64,000 nucleotides of DNA from Cytophagales bacterium CG12_big_fil_rev_8_21_14_0_65_40_12 (GCA_002786855.1 PCUU01000008.1:32660-96659), one strand, 5' to 3'. Positions 36,258 through 46,121 are shown, numbered from the stretch's first letter. The notes: generated by a model from the letters alone, not told the origin. Made by a program: numbers and translations.

Positions 36258-37871
36258 ATGAGAATACCCACCGTTGTAGCCAAGTTTTCAGATTTAAAAG
36301 AAAAAGTACCCACCGCAGCACTCGTCTCACAAACCGATCTGGTTGTGATCAGGTATGGCGATGAAGTATCTGTGCTTTATGGAAGGTGCCTTCACCGTGG
36401 GGCGCTTTTGGCCGATGGTAGAGTTGAAGGCCACAACCTTATTTGTGGTTTGCACAATTGGGACTATAGAATTGATACGGGCGTAAGTGAGTACAACAAT
36501 AATGAAGTGCTCGAAAAGTTCGAGGTAGAGATCAATGGCGATGAAGTTTTGATCGACAAACAGGATATTCTCGACTTTGAAAAAATTCACCCCGCCCCAT
36601 TTAGCAGAGAGGAATACTTGGGCATTTATGCGGATACTCATCCAGAATCGACAGAACCTTATACCCGATATATTAAAGAATTAGCACAAAATGGACTGAA
36701 AAATTGGGGGCATCATGGGCCATCTGAGGCGATGGGGGTTGATAGAAATACCCTGCCAAAATGGGAAGACATTCAATTTCTTCCTGCCCAATTATCGAGA
36801 AGACCACTTTTTGACCATGAAAGCGTGAACGCAAAAACCGTAATCGGTCCAAAAGCAAAAAAACCGCTCATTTTGGACATACCGCTGTTCGTGTCGGATA
36901 TGTCTTTTGGTGCACTATCTAAAGAGGCGAAAATCGCCTTGTCCAAAGGGGCAGAAATGGCCGGCACGGGAATTTGCTCAGGCGAAGGGGGGATGTTACC
37001 AGATGAACAACAAAATAACCAACGCTATTTCTATGAATTGGCATCTGCTCAATTTGGCTTTAGTTGGGATAAACTAGAAAAAGTACAAGCCTTTCATTTC
37101 AAAGGCGGCCAAGGCGCAAAGACAGGTACGGGTGGACATTTGCCTGGCAATAAGGTGACAAAAGAGATTGCCCAAGTCAGGGGCTTAAAGGAAGGTGAGG
37201 ATGCCATTTCTCCTGCTACCTTCACTAATTTTCATGGGGTTGATGACTTCAAAAATTTCGCCAGCAAGGTGCGAAATGTTACTGGAGGCATTCCGATTGG
37301 GTTTAAAATAGCCGCAAGCCGCATTGAAGATGACATTGATTTCGCGCTAGCGGTAGGCGTTGATTATATCATTCTTGATGGCCGAGGTGGCGGAACAGGT
37401 GCCGCTCCGAGCATTTTGCGCAACAATATCAATGTGCCAACTATTCCTGCATTGGCCAGGGCAAGAAAGCATTTGGACAAAAGAGAGGCTACCGATGTAA
37501 CGCTCATCATCACAGGAGGGCTACGAGTGGCCGAAGACTTCGCCAAAGCTTTAATGCTGGGAGCAGATGCCGTTGCGGTGTCAAACTCGGCATTGCAAGC
37601 CATTGGTTGTTTGGGTATGCGCGCCTGCAACACCAACAACTGCCCTGTAGGCATTGCCACACAAAAAGAAGACCTGAGGGCCAGATTACAAATTCAGGCC
37701 TCGGCCAAACAACTGGCCAATTTCTTCAACGCCTCCACCGACTTAATGAAAGTGATAGCCAGGGCATGTGGACATAGCGATTTTGCCAAATTCAATGCAA
37801 GTGACTTGAGTACTTACAACTGGGATATGCATAAACTGGCAGGAATTTCATATGCAGGTGTAAATCCATAA
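36258..37871 (+). CDS. Rieske-FMN glutamate synthase-like enzyme
   Basis: This 537-residue protein joins an N-terminal Rieske [2Fe-2S] domain (Cys44/His46 in RCLHRG and Cys63/His66 in CGLHNWDY) to a glutamate-synthase-type FMN barrel (about 150-530). The barrel keeps SDMSFGALSKEAK, GEGGMLPDEQ, FKGGQGAKTGTGGHLPG and DGRGGGTGAAP, and the cysteine set of CLGMRACNTNNC that holds a 3Fe-4S cluster in GltB. The glutaminase domain is absent, so it is not a complete glutamate synthase. It leads a five-gene redox cassette; substrate and electron acceptor are unknown. Confidence 0.9.
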   Translation: MRIPTVVAKFSDLKEKVPTAALVSQTDLVVIRYGDEVSVLYGRCLHRGALLADGRVEGHNLICGLHNWDYRIDTGVSEYNNNEVLEKFEVEINGDEVLIDKQDILDFEKIHPAPFSREEYLGIYADTHPESTEPYTRYIKELAQNGLKNWGHHGPSEAMGVDRNTLPKWEDIQFLPAQLSRRPLFDHESVNAKTVIGPKAKKPLILDIPLFVSDMSFGALSKEAKIALSKGAEMAGTGICSGEGGMLPDEQQNNQRYFYELASAQFGFSWDKLEKVQAFHFKGGQGAKTGTGGHLPGNKVTKEIAQVRGLKEGEDAISPATFTNFHGVDDFKNFASKVRNVTGGIPIGFKIAASRIEDDIDFALAVGVDYIILDGRGGGTGAAPSILRNNINVPTIPALARARKHLDKREATDVTLIITGGLRVAEDFAKALMLGADAVAVSNSALQAIGCLGMRACNTNNCPVGIATQKEDLRARLQIQASAKQLANFFNASTDLMKVIARACGHSDFAKFNASDLSTYNWDMHKLAGISYAGVNP

Positions 37872-37895
37872 TATTATCAAAGAGAGCTGAATTAT

Positions 37896-38108
37896 ATGGT
37901 AGAATTGATAATTTCAATGGTGCTTATTTTGATGGGAATCTACTTGCTGATTGGGCTATTTTTCTGTTTTGTGTTTTTCAGAAAAGGAGTTCAATCGATT
38001 GATGAGGGAGTAAAGGGAGCCCCCATTTTTATGAAAATCTTGATTTTCCCTGGAACTGTGGCTTTATGGCCAGTATTATTAGCTAAATGGAGAAAAACTA
38101 AAAAATGA
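37896..38108 (+). CDS. Small two-span membrane protein of the redox cassette
   Basis: This 70-residue protein has a hydrophobic N-terminal segment (about 2-28), a short charged loop and a second hydrophobic segment (about 46-62) ending in a basic tail. I do not recognise a family. It lies 24 bases after the Rieske-FMN gene and overlaps the next by four bases (ATGA), so it is part of the same transcript. Confidence 0.7.
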   Translation: MVELIISMVLILMGIYLLIGLFFCFVFFRKGVQSIDEGVKGAPIFMKILIFPGTVALWPVLLAKWRKTKK

Positions 38109-38563
38109 ATGTAAAACTCCGCCAAAGACATCGATATATCTGGATGGTGATGGGAATCGCCTTGCCTTTATTGTGCTTAGAAGCCATTGAGCACATTCCA
38201 GCCAATCCCTTAGCAAGGATCCCAATCAATATTTGTCCTGTTGGAATCGCCAATTGCGAGGTTGTTTCATCTCATGACATAGATTATCATGCTTTTGAGT
38301 GGAGCTATGATATCATCGATGAAACCACAACTTTAAAATTAGACTTGGTAAGACCTTTAAAATCTGCTTTTTCACTGGTTTATCTCTCTAAAGGTGAAAG
38401 TCCAGATAAGAACTCTATTTTATTGGGCGGCTTGAATGAAATGAAACATTATGAATTCTCCTTTCCATGGGGAACGGCAAGTAAAATGGATCATATTTTA
38501 GTTTGGGACAAGCTCAACAATAAGCAACTCTTTTTTAATTCCATTAATGACCTGAAGCCATGA
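38105..38563 (+). CDS. Membrane-anchored exported protein of the redox cassette
   Basis: This 152-residue protein has one N-terminal hydrophobic segment (about 12-27) after a basic start, so most of it should sit outside the cytoplasm. The outer part includes two cysteines in INICPVGIANCEVV near residues 42-50, then beta-rich sequence. No family was recognised. It overlaps both neighbours by four bases. Confidence 0.7.
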   Translation: MNVKLRQRHRYIWMVMGIALPLLCLEAIEHIPANPLARIPINICPVGIANCEVVSSHDIDYHAFEWSYDIIDETTTLKLDLVRPLKSAFSLVYLSKGESPDKNSILLGGLNEMKHYEFSFPWGTASKMDHILVWDKLNNKQLFFNSINDLKP

Positions 38564-39591
38564 GCGTAAGCTACAAAGGCATATTATGGAATAGACAAAA
38601 GTGGATTTACGATGCCATCTTGTTTGCATTCATACTGATTTACCTCGCAGTTTTTATTGGTTTATCTTCCGTTTTTTTAGTTGAGATCACTTTTGAAACA
38701 CTAATCATTCGGGCAACAGCTACGCTTGCCATTTTGCTTTTGCACATTATCCTAATGATTGGCCCTTTGGCGAGACTCAATGGTAAATTCCTTCCGCTGC
38801 TCTATAATCGAAGGCACTTAGGGGTGACCATGTTTTTTATTGCGTTGATCCATGGTGTCTTTAGTCTTTTACAATTCCATTCCCTTGGTTCGAAAAACGT
38901 ATTCATATCACTCTTTACTTCAAATGAGGCTTACAATTCCCTAGGCGGCTTTCCATTTCAGGTTTTGGGCTTCTTCGCACTTATCATCCTCTTTCTAATG
39001 GCCGCGACAAGCCATGATTTTTGGTTGAAAAACCTGAGTCCAAAAGTTTGGAAAAGCTTGCACATGACTGTGTATTTGGCTTATGCATTAATTGTAATGC
39101 ACGTGATGCTCGGAATCATTCAGCTTGAGTCTTCACCATTTGGCTATGGCTTTTTAATGATGGGAATGATTGTGCTGATCGGTTTGCATTTCGCTTCAAG
39201 CATTAAATCAGGTCGAGGCCTTGACCTAAAATCTAAGCCAGGCTTTTATCATGCCTGTGATCTAAATCAGATTGAAGAAAACCGCGCTAAGATTATCACA
39301 TTGAACGGAGAGGGCATTGCCATCTTTAAATATGATGGTAAACTTTCGGCCATTAGTAATATCTGCAAGCATCAGAATGGCCCCTTGGGCGAAGGCAAAA
39401 TAATTGACGGCTGCGTTACTTGTCCGTGGCACGGCTACCAATATGAGCCACATAACGGGAGTTCACCTCCACCCTTTACTGAAAAAGTTGCCACCTATTT
39501 ATTAAAACTAGAGGGCAATAAAGTATTTGTAAACCCAGACCCTTTGCCTGAAGGAACTACAGTTGAACCAATAACTTATAAGGAATCATGA
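38560..39591 (+). CDS. Haem-type membrane protein fused to a Rieske domain
   Basis: This 343-residue protein has about six membrane spans of the ferric-reductase/MsrQ type. Candidate haem-ligand histidines are in LLLHIILM, NRRHLGVTMFFIALIHG and KSLHMTVYLAYALIVMH. A C-terminal Rieske [2Fe-2S] domain follows, with Cys269/His271 in CKHQNGPLG and Cys288/His291 in CPWHGYQY. It could carry electrons across the membrane. The four-base overlaps on both sides tie it to its neighbours. Confidence 0.85.
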   Translation: MSVSYKGILWNRQKWIYDAILFAFILIYLAVFIGLSSVFLVEITFETLIIRATATLAILLLHIILMIGPLARLNGKFLPLLYNRRHLGVTMFFIALIHGVFSLLQFHSLGSKNVFISLFTSNEAYNSLGGFPFQVLGFFALIILFLMAATSHDFWLKNLSPKVWKSLHMTVYLAYALIVMHVMLGIIQLESSPFGYGFLMMGMIVLIGLHFASSIKSGRGLDLKSKPGFYHACDLNQIEENRAKIITLNGEGIAIFKYDGKLSAISNICKHQNGPLGEGKIIDGCVTCPWHGYQYEPHNGSSPPPFTEKVATYLLKLEGNKVFVNPDPLPEGTTVEPITYKES

Positions 39592-40367
39592 GCCAAGATG
39601 AATTCTATATTGGCTATCTGCCAAAGGTACCTAAGAAAATTGCTCGCTTCGTAAAAGTGGCGAGCTTCCTAATGCTCTCAATACTGATTTTTGGAGCCTA
39701 CATCATGGTTGCCAATCAAGAGGTAATCTCAAACGGCATCTATGAATATGGTGAACTTACGGAAATTGAAGGCCTGCTTTACACTGAACCTGCCCCTTTT
39801 CTGAAAGTGATTGAGGGGAAAGACATTGATGGAAACATCATCCATAAAAACATTCTACTGATCAATTTTGGGAAGTTTGGCGCTGATGAAAGCCTTCAAA
39901 AAATCAAAGCAAAATCAGGTGGTGACTTGAGCAAAGTATGGGTGAAATTAAGAGGAACGCTTATTTTTCATAATGGCGTCACTTTATTAGAGCTGACTGA
40001 AAATGAAAACGCCTATCAAAGTCATCGACCTTTGGAAGAAGCTCAACTTTATCAGCGCTCCTTCATCCAAATGGCTACTGAAACACTTTATGGCGAAATC
40101 ATAGATCCCAAATGTTATTTCGGTTCTATGAAGCCAGGCCAAGGCAAGCCACATCAATCTTGCGCAGCTTTATGTATTGCTGGAGGAATCCCGCCTATGT
40201 TTGCGGTTGAGAATACAAATGGTATTGCAAAATATTACCTCATTAAAACCAAGGGTGAATATGCCATCCAATCAGATATACTACCTTATATAGGCCAACC
40301 AATGGCCATTTCAGGCAAAATAGAGCAGCTGGACGAATGGAATATCATTTATCTCGATTCAAAATAA
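39588..40367 (+). CDS. Membrane protein with conserved cysteine motif, last of the redox cassette
   Basis: This 259-residue protein has one membrane span (about 24-43) and a long hydrophilic part. Near residues 172-205 it carries a striking motif: Cys176 in DPKCYFGSMKPG and Cys192/Cys196 in HQSCAALCIAGGIPPMF. The cysteines could bind a metal or a cluster or undergo thiol chemistry. I recall similar proteins next to Rieske/ferric reductase genes in other bacteria, but no function. It starts inside the stop of the Rieske-membrane gene. Confidence 0.75.
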   Translation: MSQDEFYIGYLPKVPKKIARFVKVASFLMLSILIFGAYIMVANQEVISNGIYEYGELTEIEGLLYTEPAPFLKVIEGKDIDGNIIHKNILLINFGKFGADESLQKIKAKSGGDLSKVWVKLRGTLIFHNGVTLLELTENENAYQSHRPLEEAQLYQRSFIQMATETLYGEIIDPKCYFGSMKPGQGKPHQSCAALCIAGGIPPMFAVENTNGIAKYYLIKTKGEYAIQSDILPYIGQPMAISGKIEQLDEWNIIYLDSK

Positions 40368-40457
40368 AGGACTAAATAATAATTAGGAGGAAGTCAAAAT
40401 TTAACGAACTTGCATCTTGCCCATAGGCATAAAGTTGCCGCATTGAATTAAAACCAA

Positions 40458-42071
40458 ATGAAAACCGATAAACGAAATTTTGCTGTCTTGCATGACGACC
40501 AACTCAATAAGTCAGTCGCTTTTTCCAGAGAAGAACGTGAGGAACTCGGCCTGCGAGGACTTTTACCTTACACAGTTAGCTCGCAAGCTTTACAAATGAA
40601 GCGTCTGATGGAAAACCTACGCAGAAAAGAATCGGACATTGAACGCTACATACAACTTTCCTCTTTGCAAAACCGAAATGAACGCTTGTTCTATAGAGCA
40701 GTAATTGACAATATTGAGGAAATCATGCCTCTAATTTATACGCCTACGGTTGGGCAGGCTTGCCGAGAATTTTCTCAAATTTTCAGAAAGGCCAATGGCT
40801 TTTTTATCTCTCCAGAAGACAAGGGCGAAATCAGAAAAATATTGGATAATTGGCCTCACGAGGATGTCAGAGTGATTGTGGTGACAGATGGTGAGCGGAT
40901 TCTAGGCCTTGGTGATTTGGGGGCAAATGGGATGGGAATTCCTATTGGAAAACTTGCGCTATACTCGGCTTGCGCGGGTATTCATCCAAGGCAATGCATG
41001 CCAGTAATGTTGGATGTTGGCACCAATAACGAGGAGATTTTAAATGATATCCTCTATTTGGGTTATCCCCACAAGCGAATTAAAGGACAGGCCTATCTGG
41101 AATTGGTAGATGAATTTATCATGGCCATTCAAGATAAATACCCCAAGGCACTGATTCAATTCGAAGATTTTCTAACGCCCAATGCCTACGCGCTTTTGCG
41201 CAAGTACAAACACAGAGCGCTTTGCTTCAATGACGATATTCAGGGAACTGCAGCGGTAACCTTGGCCGGAGTTTATGCCTCTTCGCGCATCACCAAAAAG
41301 GCATTCTCCAAACTTAAAATTATGTTCTTAGGGGCAGGCTCAGCGGCAACTGGTATTGCCGATTTAATGGTAAGGGCATTTGAAGCTGAAGGACTTAGCA
41401 ATCAAGAAGCCAAGGAAAGACTTTGGTTTGTCGATATCAATGGGTTGGTTGTAGCTGAAAGAACAGATTTAATGGAGCACAATCTTCCATATGCACACCA
41501 TCATGAGGCAGCTAATTTCCTAGAAGCCATCGACAAAATCAAACCTGATATCTTGATTGGCGCAACAGGTTCTCCGGGCACATTCACCAAAGATGTAATC
41601 GAGAGAATGAGTTCCCATAATCAAAGGCCCGTGATATTCGCCCTTTCTAACCCAACTTCCCGAGCGGAATGTACCGCAGAAGAAGCCTATAAATGGAGTA
41701 GAGGAAGGGCGGTTTTTGCAAGTGGAAGCCCTTTTGAAAAAGTGACTTATGGCAATTTTCATTTCAAACCTGGCCAAGGCAATAATGCTTATATCTTCCC
41801 TGGCATAGGGCTTGGAGCCATCCATACCGAAGCCAGTATGATCAATGAAGAGACTTTTTTGATTGCTGCCCGAACTTTAGCTGATCAGGTTTCTGATGAT
41901 GATATTGCCAATGGAGCAGTTTACCCACCATTAACCAAGATCAGAAACATCTCTCTTGAAATTGCGGTGAATGTAGCCCAAGCGAATTATGACAACGGCT
42001 TGGCTAGAAATGAAAAACCAGAAGATTTAAGGCAAAGTATAATCGACTACATGTTCGATCCAACTTATTAA
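40458..42071 (+). CDS. maeA: NAD-dependent malic enzyme
   Basis: This 537-residue enzyme oxidatively decarboxylates malate to pyruvate. The N-terminal domain has the substrate site YTPTVGQACREFS and the EDFLTPNAYALL/FNDDIQGTAAVTLAG metal and catalytic region; the NAD-binding loop FLGAGSAATGIADLM lies near residue 295. The length and arrangement match the long ScfA/MaeA-type NAD enzymes rather than the NADP-dependent MaeB-phosphotransacetylase fusion. Confidence 0.95.
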   Translation: MKTDKRNFAVLHDDQLNKSVAFSREEREELGLRGLLPYTVSSQALQMKRLMENLRRKESDIERYIQLSSLQNRNERLFYRAVIDNIEEIMPLIYTPTVGQACREFSQIFRKANGFFISPEDKGEIRKILDNWPHEDVRVIVVTDGERILGLGDLGANGMGIPIGKLALYSACAGIHPRQCMPVMLDVGTNNEEILNDILYLGYPHKRIKGQAYLELVDEFIMAIQDKYPKALIQFEDFLTPNAYALLRKYKHRALCFNDDIQGTAAVTLAGVYASSRITKKAFSKLKIMFLGAGSAATGIADLMVRAFEAEGLSNQEAKERLWFVDINGLVVAERTDLMEHNLPYAHHHEAANFLEAIDKIKPDILIGATGSPGTFTKDVIERMSSHNQRPVIFALSNPTSRAECTAEEAYKWSRGRAVFASGSPFEKVTYGNFHFKPGQGNNAYIFPGIGLGAIHTEASMINEETFLIAARTLADQVSDDDIANGAVYPPLTKIRNISLEIAVNVAQANYDNGLARNEKPEDLRQSIIDYMFDPTY

Positions 42072-42081
42072 AATTACAGAT

Positions 42082-42363
42082 ATGAAAGCAATTTGGAATG
42101 GAGAAGTAATCGCTGAAAGTGATGAAACGGTAGTGGTGGAAGGCAACCATTATTTTCCACACAACTCAATTAAAAGTGACTTTTTTAAACCAAGCAATAC
42201 CCACACCACGTGCCATTGGAAAGGAGTAGCGAGTTATTATTCTTTAGAAGTAAATGGAAAAGAGAACAAAGATGCCGCTTGGTTCTACCCTGAGACCAAA
42301 GAATTGGCCAAAGGCATTAAAAATTATGTCGCCTTTTGGAAAGGGGTAAAAGTTGAGAAGTAA
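42082..42363 (+). CDS. DUF427 family protein
   Basis: This 93-residue protein is a single DUF427 domain: MKAIWNGEVIAESDETVVVE, YFPHNSI, CHWKGVASYYSLEVNG and the C-terminal DAAWFYPETK...VAFWKGV. The fold is a small beta barrel; the function is unknown. It follows the malic enzyme gene by ten bases and precedes a terminator. Confidence 0.92.
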   Translation: MKAIWNGEVIAESDETVVVEGNHYFPHNSIKSDFFKPSNTHTTCHWKGVASYYSLEVNGKENKDAAWFYPETKELAKGIKNYVAFWKGVKVEK

Positions 42364-42389
42364 CAGCAAATCTCGATATCAATAATTAA

Positions 42390-42423
42390 AAAATCCTCAG
42401 CCCTTTTCAGTACTGAGGATTTT
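42390..42423. terminator. Bidirectional terminator between DUF427 gene and sdhB
   Basis: AAAATCCTCAG and CTGAGGATTTT form an 11-base-pair stem with a 12-base loop and A/T tracts on both sides, between convergent genes. Confidence 0.8.
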
Positions 42424-42445
42424 AAATCAACTTTATTTAAGAGAA

Positions 42446-43213
42446 TTACTCTGCGCTAATGCTTGCGCTCATGTATTCTCTGTTCATACGAGCGATGTTT
42501 TCTAGGCTGATGCCTTTCGGACATTCCACTTCGCAAGCACCTGTGTTCGAACAGTTACCAAAACCTTCTTCGTCCATTTGCTTTACCATGTTAAGCACAC
42601 GCTCTTGACGCTCTACTTGGCCTTGAGGCAATAGTGCGAATTGAGATACTTTAGCAGAAACGAAAAGCATCGCTGAAGCATTTTTACAAGTCGCTACACA
42701 AGCACCACAACCAATACAAGTAGCAGCGTCCATTGCTTTGTCGGCATTTTCTTTCTGAATCGGGATAGCGTTAGCATCTTGGGTATTGCCCGAAGTGTTG
42801 ACGCTGATAAAACCACCCGCAGCCATCACTCTATCAAAAGCACCTCTGTCTACAACCAAATCCTTGATTACAGGAAAAGCCTTCGCCCTCCAAGGTTCGA
42901 TATAAATAGTGTCGCCATCTTTGAAAGATCGCATGTGCAGTTGGCAAGTAGTCACTCCTTTTACAGGGCCGTGAGCTTCACCATTAATGTACATTGAACA
43001 GCTACCGCAAATACCTTCTCTACAATCATGATCAAAGGCCACAGGCTCGTTATTCTCCCCAACCAATTGCTCGTTGAGGATGTCCATCATTTCAAGAAAA
43101 GAGCTATCAGGAGAAATATCCGATACCTTATAAGTTTCCATACTCCCTTGAGCTTGGCTATTTTTTTGTCTCCAAACTTTCAGTGTAAGGTTCATTCCTT
43201 TTGTCGTTGACAT
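42446..43213 (-). CDS. sdhB: Succinate dehydrogenase/fumarate reductase iron-sulfur subunit
   Basis: This 255-residue subunit carries three clusters: [2Fe-2S] ligands in [13 protein letters not shown] plus a later CQLH, [4Fe-4S] in [12 protein letters not shown], and [3Fe-4S] in [16 protein letters not shown]. It passes electrons from the flavoprotein to quinone through the membrane cytochrome. It is the last gene of sdhC-sdhA-sdhB, 24 bases after sdhA, and ends near a bidirectional terminator. Confidence 0.97.
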   Translation of the reverse strand: MSTTKGMNLTLKVWRQKNSQAQGSMETYKVSDISPDSSFLEMMDILNEQLVGENNEPVAFDHDCREGICGSCSMYINGEAHGPVKGVTTCQLHMRSFKDGDTIYIEPWRAKAFPVIKDLVVDRGAFDRVMAAGGFISVNTSGNTQDANAIPIQKENADKAMDAATCIGCGACVATCKNASAMLFVSAKVSQFALLPQGQVERQERVLNMVKQMDEEGFGNCSNTGACEVECPKGISLENIARMNREYMSASISAE

Positions 43214-43237
43214 ATTCTTACTCTTTACGATTCTTAA

Positions 43238-45247
43238 TTATTTGTATGACCTGGTTTTCAACTCAATATTTTCATAAATGAGTTCTTCTTTGTGAAGCAC
43301 GGCATCCGATGGCTCACCCTTATATTCCCAAGCGGCAACATAAGTGAACTTATCATCTACCCTTACGGCTTCTCCTTCAGGTGTTTGGTGTTCTTCTCTA
43401 AAATGGCCTCCACAAGACTCTTCTCTTTCGAGGGCATCTTTCGCGAAAAGCTCTCCCAGTTCTAAGAAGTCGGCTACTCTACCCGCCTTCTCTAGCTCTT
43501 GGTTGATGCCATCATTCGCCCCAGGAACTCTAACGTCTTTATAAAACTCCTCTCGGATCTGTTTGATCTCAGCAATTGCTTCCTTCAGGCCTTTTTCGTT
43601 TCGGGCCATCCCAACTTTATTCCACATTACTTTTCCTAAGCGCTTATGGAAATAATCCACTGACTTGGTTCCCTTATTATTGACAAAGAAATCAATCTTG
43701 GTTTTGACGGCCTTTTCTGCTTCATCAAATTCAGGAGAATTTGTTGGTATTGCACCCGTTCTAATATCATCAGCCAAATAATCACCAATGGTATAAGGCA
43801 AAACAAAGTAACCATCTGCCAATCCTTGCATAAGTGCTGATGCACCTAAACGGTTCGCTCCATGTTCTGAGAAGTTGGCCTCGCCAATTGCAAAGCAGCC
43901 TGGCACTGTGGTCATTAAGTTATAATCCACCCAAACGCCACCCATGGTGTAATGTACCGCAGGATAAATCTTCATTGGAGTTTTGTAAGGATCATCGTTA
44001 GTAATCTGCTTGTACATTTGGAACAAGTTGCCATACTTGCTTTCAATCACCTTTTCTCCCAATTCTCTGATTTGAGCGTCAGTTGCATTATGAATGCCTT
44101 TGATATTGGCTTGTTCACGACCGTAGCGCATAATGGCAGCTTCAAAATCAAGGAATACCGCTTCGTTTGTCGCGTTCTTTTCTACTCCAAAACCAGCGTC
44201 ACATCTTTCTTTAGCAGCACGCGAGGCAACATCTCGAGGAACAAGGTTACCAAAGGCAGGGTACCTTCTTTCCAAGAAGTAATCTCTGTCTTCTTCTTTA
44301 AGGTCTGTCGCTTTCTTTTTACCCTCACGAATCGCTTCTGCGTCTTCAATTTTCTTAGGCACCCAAATTCTACCATCATTTCTCAACGATTCCGACATCA
44401 AAGTCAATTTGGATTGTTGTTCTCCGTGTTGCGGAATACAAGTTGGGTGTATTTGGGTAAAGCAAGGGTTCGCGAAAAATGCTCCTCTTTTATGTATTTT
44501 CCAAGCTGCAGAACAGTTAGAACCCATTGCATTGGTGGAAAGGAAAAATACGTTTCCGTAACCTCCAGAAGCAATCACAACCGCATGGGCAGAATGTCTT
44601 TCTATTTCACCTGTCACAAGATTTCGGGCGATGATACCACGGGCTTTCCCTCCCACAATCACCAAATCCATCATCTCATGACGGTTGTACATTTTAATTT
44701 TTCCTTTACCAATCTGACGCGACATGGCAGAGTAGCAACCTAAAAGCAATTGCTGACCCGTTTGTCCTTTGGCATAAAAAGTCCTTGAAACCTGAACACC
44801 ACCAAATGAACGGTTATCTAGCAGCCCACCATAATCCCTTGCAAACGGAACTCCTTGGGCAACGCATTGGTCGATGATATTTGTGGAAACTTCTGCAAGT
44901 CGATAAACATTCGCTTCTCTCGACCTATAATCACCACCCTTCACGGTATCGTAGAATAATCTGTAAGTAGAGTCACCATCACCTTGATAATTCTTGGCAG
45001 CATTGATACCCCCTTGGGCTGCGATGGAGTGCGCCCTTCTTGGTGAATCTTGGTAACAGAATGCTTTTACATTGTAGCCCAATTCGGCCAACGTTGCGGC
45101 AGCCGAACCTCCCGCCAAACCAGTACCAACAACAATCACATCAATCGCTCTTTTATTGGCTGGGTTAACGAGTCTAATGTTATTTTTATGGCTTGTCCAT
45201 TTATCTTTTAATGGACCTGCAGGAATTTTTGAATCTAATTTTGTCAT
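43238..45247 (-). CDS. sdhA: Succinate dehydrogenase/fumarate reductase flavoprotein subunit
   Basis: This 669-residue subunit contains covalent FAD and the dicarboxylate site. [14 protein letters not shown] is at residues 37-50, His73 in [10 protein letters not shown] is the FAD attachment histidine, and the active-site region includes [20 protein letters not shown] and the [13 protein letters not shown] block. The length matches the epsilon-proteobacterial/Bacteroidota B-type enzyme, which pairs with one dihaem cytochrome subunit. Confidence 0.98.
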   Translation of the reverse strand: MTKLDSKIPAGPLKDKWTSHKNNIRLVNPANKRAIDVIVVGTGLAGGSAAATLAELGYNVKAFCYQDSPRRAHSIAAQGGINAAKNYQGDGDSTYRLFYDTVKGGDYRSREANVYRLAEVSTNIIDQCVAQGVPFARDYGGLLDNRSFGGVQVSRTFYAKGQTGQQLLLGCYSAMSRQIGKGKIKMYNRHEMMDLVIVGGKARGIIARNLVTGEIERHSAHAVVIASGGYGNVFFLSTNAMGSNCSAAWKIHKRGAFFANPCFTQIHPTCIPQHGEQQSKLTLMSESLRNDGRIWVPKKIEDAEAIREGKKKATDLKEEDRDYFLERRYPAFGNLVPRDVASRAAKERCDAGFGVEKNATNEAVFLDFEAAIMRYGREQANIKGIHNATDAQIRELGEKVIESKYGNLFQMYKQITNDDPYKTPMKIYPAVHYTMGGVWVDYNLMTTVPGCFAIGEANFSEHGANRLGASALMQGLADGYFVLPYTIGDYLADDIRTGAIPTNSPEFDEAEKAVKTKIDFFVNNKGTKSVDYFHKRLGKVMWNKVGMARNEKGLKEAIAEIKQIREEFYKDVRVPGANDGINQELEKAGRVADFLELGELFAKDALEREESCGGHFREEHQTPEGEAVRVDDKFTYVAAWEYKGEPSDAVLHKEELIYENIELKTRSYK

Positions 45248-45260
45248 AGCTTCTTAAAAA

Positions 45261-45935
45261 TTAAAGAGCATTTAGATGATGATAAAGGGCAATGAAGATA
45301 AAGCCGGCTGGAATAGCGATGGCATAAATCTTTCCGATTTTAGCAATCAGCGGAGTGTATTTGCTGTGGCGAGCACCAACCGATTGGAATGCCGATTGAA
45401 AGCCGTGCAACAAGTGCATTGACAAGAGCACAAAAGACAAGCTGTAAATACCGACCCTAATTGGGTCGTGAAACTTTTCAACCGTTTCTGTCCAATAGCG
45501 GTTTGGATCTTCTGGGGCGAATTCCACATACTTGTGAAGAATTTCGGGAATCCAGAAATCATAGAAGTGAACAACCAAAAAAGCTAAAATCACTAAGCCC
45601 GAAACAATCATGTTTCTTGAAAACCAAGTAGAATTAGCTTCTCCTTTGTTCATGGCGTATTTAACATTTCTCGCTTTATTGTTTTTAATTTCGAGAACAA
45701 AGCCCATCACAAAGTGATACACCACTCCAAAAATCAACACAGGTTGCAATGCAAACTGCACCAATGGGTTGGTTCCCATGAAATGCGATAACTCATTGAA
45801 AGTTTTTTCACTAAAAACTGAGGTGAAATTGATCGCAAAGTGTTGAAGTAAGAAGATGATCAGAAAAAGGGCCGAAAGTGCCATAGCGTATTTCCTGCCT
45901 ATGGAACTTGTAAAGGTTTGTTTTAACCAGCTCAT
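45261..45935 (-). CDS. sdhC: Succinate dehydrogenase cytochrome b subunit
   Basis: This 224-residue protein has five membrane spans and the histidines expected of a B-type dihaem anchor (in FLLQHFAIN, VVYHFVMG, LVVHFYDFW and SMHLLHGFQSAFQS). It anchors SdhAB and exchanges electrons with menaquinone. It opens the operon; a full promoter and a 16-base palindrome lie just upstream. Confidence 0.95.
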   Translation of the reverse strand: MSWLKQTFTSSIGRKYAMALSALFLIIFLLQHFAINFTSVFSEKTFNELSHFMGTNPLVQFALQPVLIFGVVYHFVMGFVLEIKNNKARNVKYAMNKGEANSTWFSRNMIVSGLVILAFLVVHFYDFWIPEILHKYVEFAPEDPNRYWTETVEKFHDPIRVGIYSLSFVLLSMHLLHGFQSAFQSVGARHSKYTPLIAKIGKIYAIAIPAGFIFIALYHHLNAL

Positions 45936-45939
45936 TAAG

Positions 45940-45955
45940 ATTTAATCGATTAAAT
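45940..45955. promoter_or_regulatory. Palindrome between the sdh promoter and sdhC
   Basis: ATTTAATCGATTAAAT is perfectly self-complementary and ends five bases before the sdhC start codon. It may be an operator or a weak 5' stem affecting translation; its A/T content keeps this uncertain. Confidence 0.45.
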
Positions 45956-45963
45956 TTGGAAGT

Positions 45964-45995
45964 CAAAGTTAAGTTTGCATTCGTTAGCAATCAAA
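45964..45995 (-). promoter_or_regulatory. Promoter of sdhC-sdhA-sdhB
   Basis: On the minus strand TTTG (45992-45995), 20 bases, then TAACTTTG (45964-45971) fit the Bacteroidota consensus. The start site should be near 45958, giving a 5' leader of about 23 bases. Confidence 0.75.
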
Positions 45996-46121
45996 TGAGT
46001 TTTCTATTTGAATGCATTCTAAATTACATCTTTAAATCGACAACTGATTGATAACTTTTTTTGTTTGGAAGTATTAGTTATTCGTGATATTGCGTTAAAG
46101 CAGCAACCAGCGTTATTAAGT

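Noticed and set aside
43952..44743. 263-residue plus-strand open frame
   Set aside because: It lies fully inside sdhA on the opposite strand, has no recognisable domain and reflects codon bias of the real gene.
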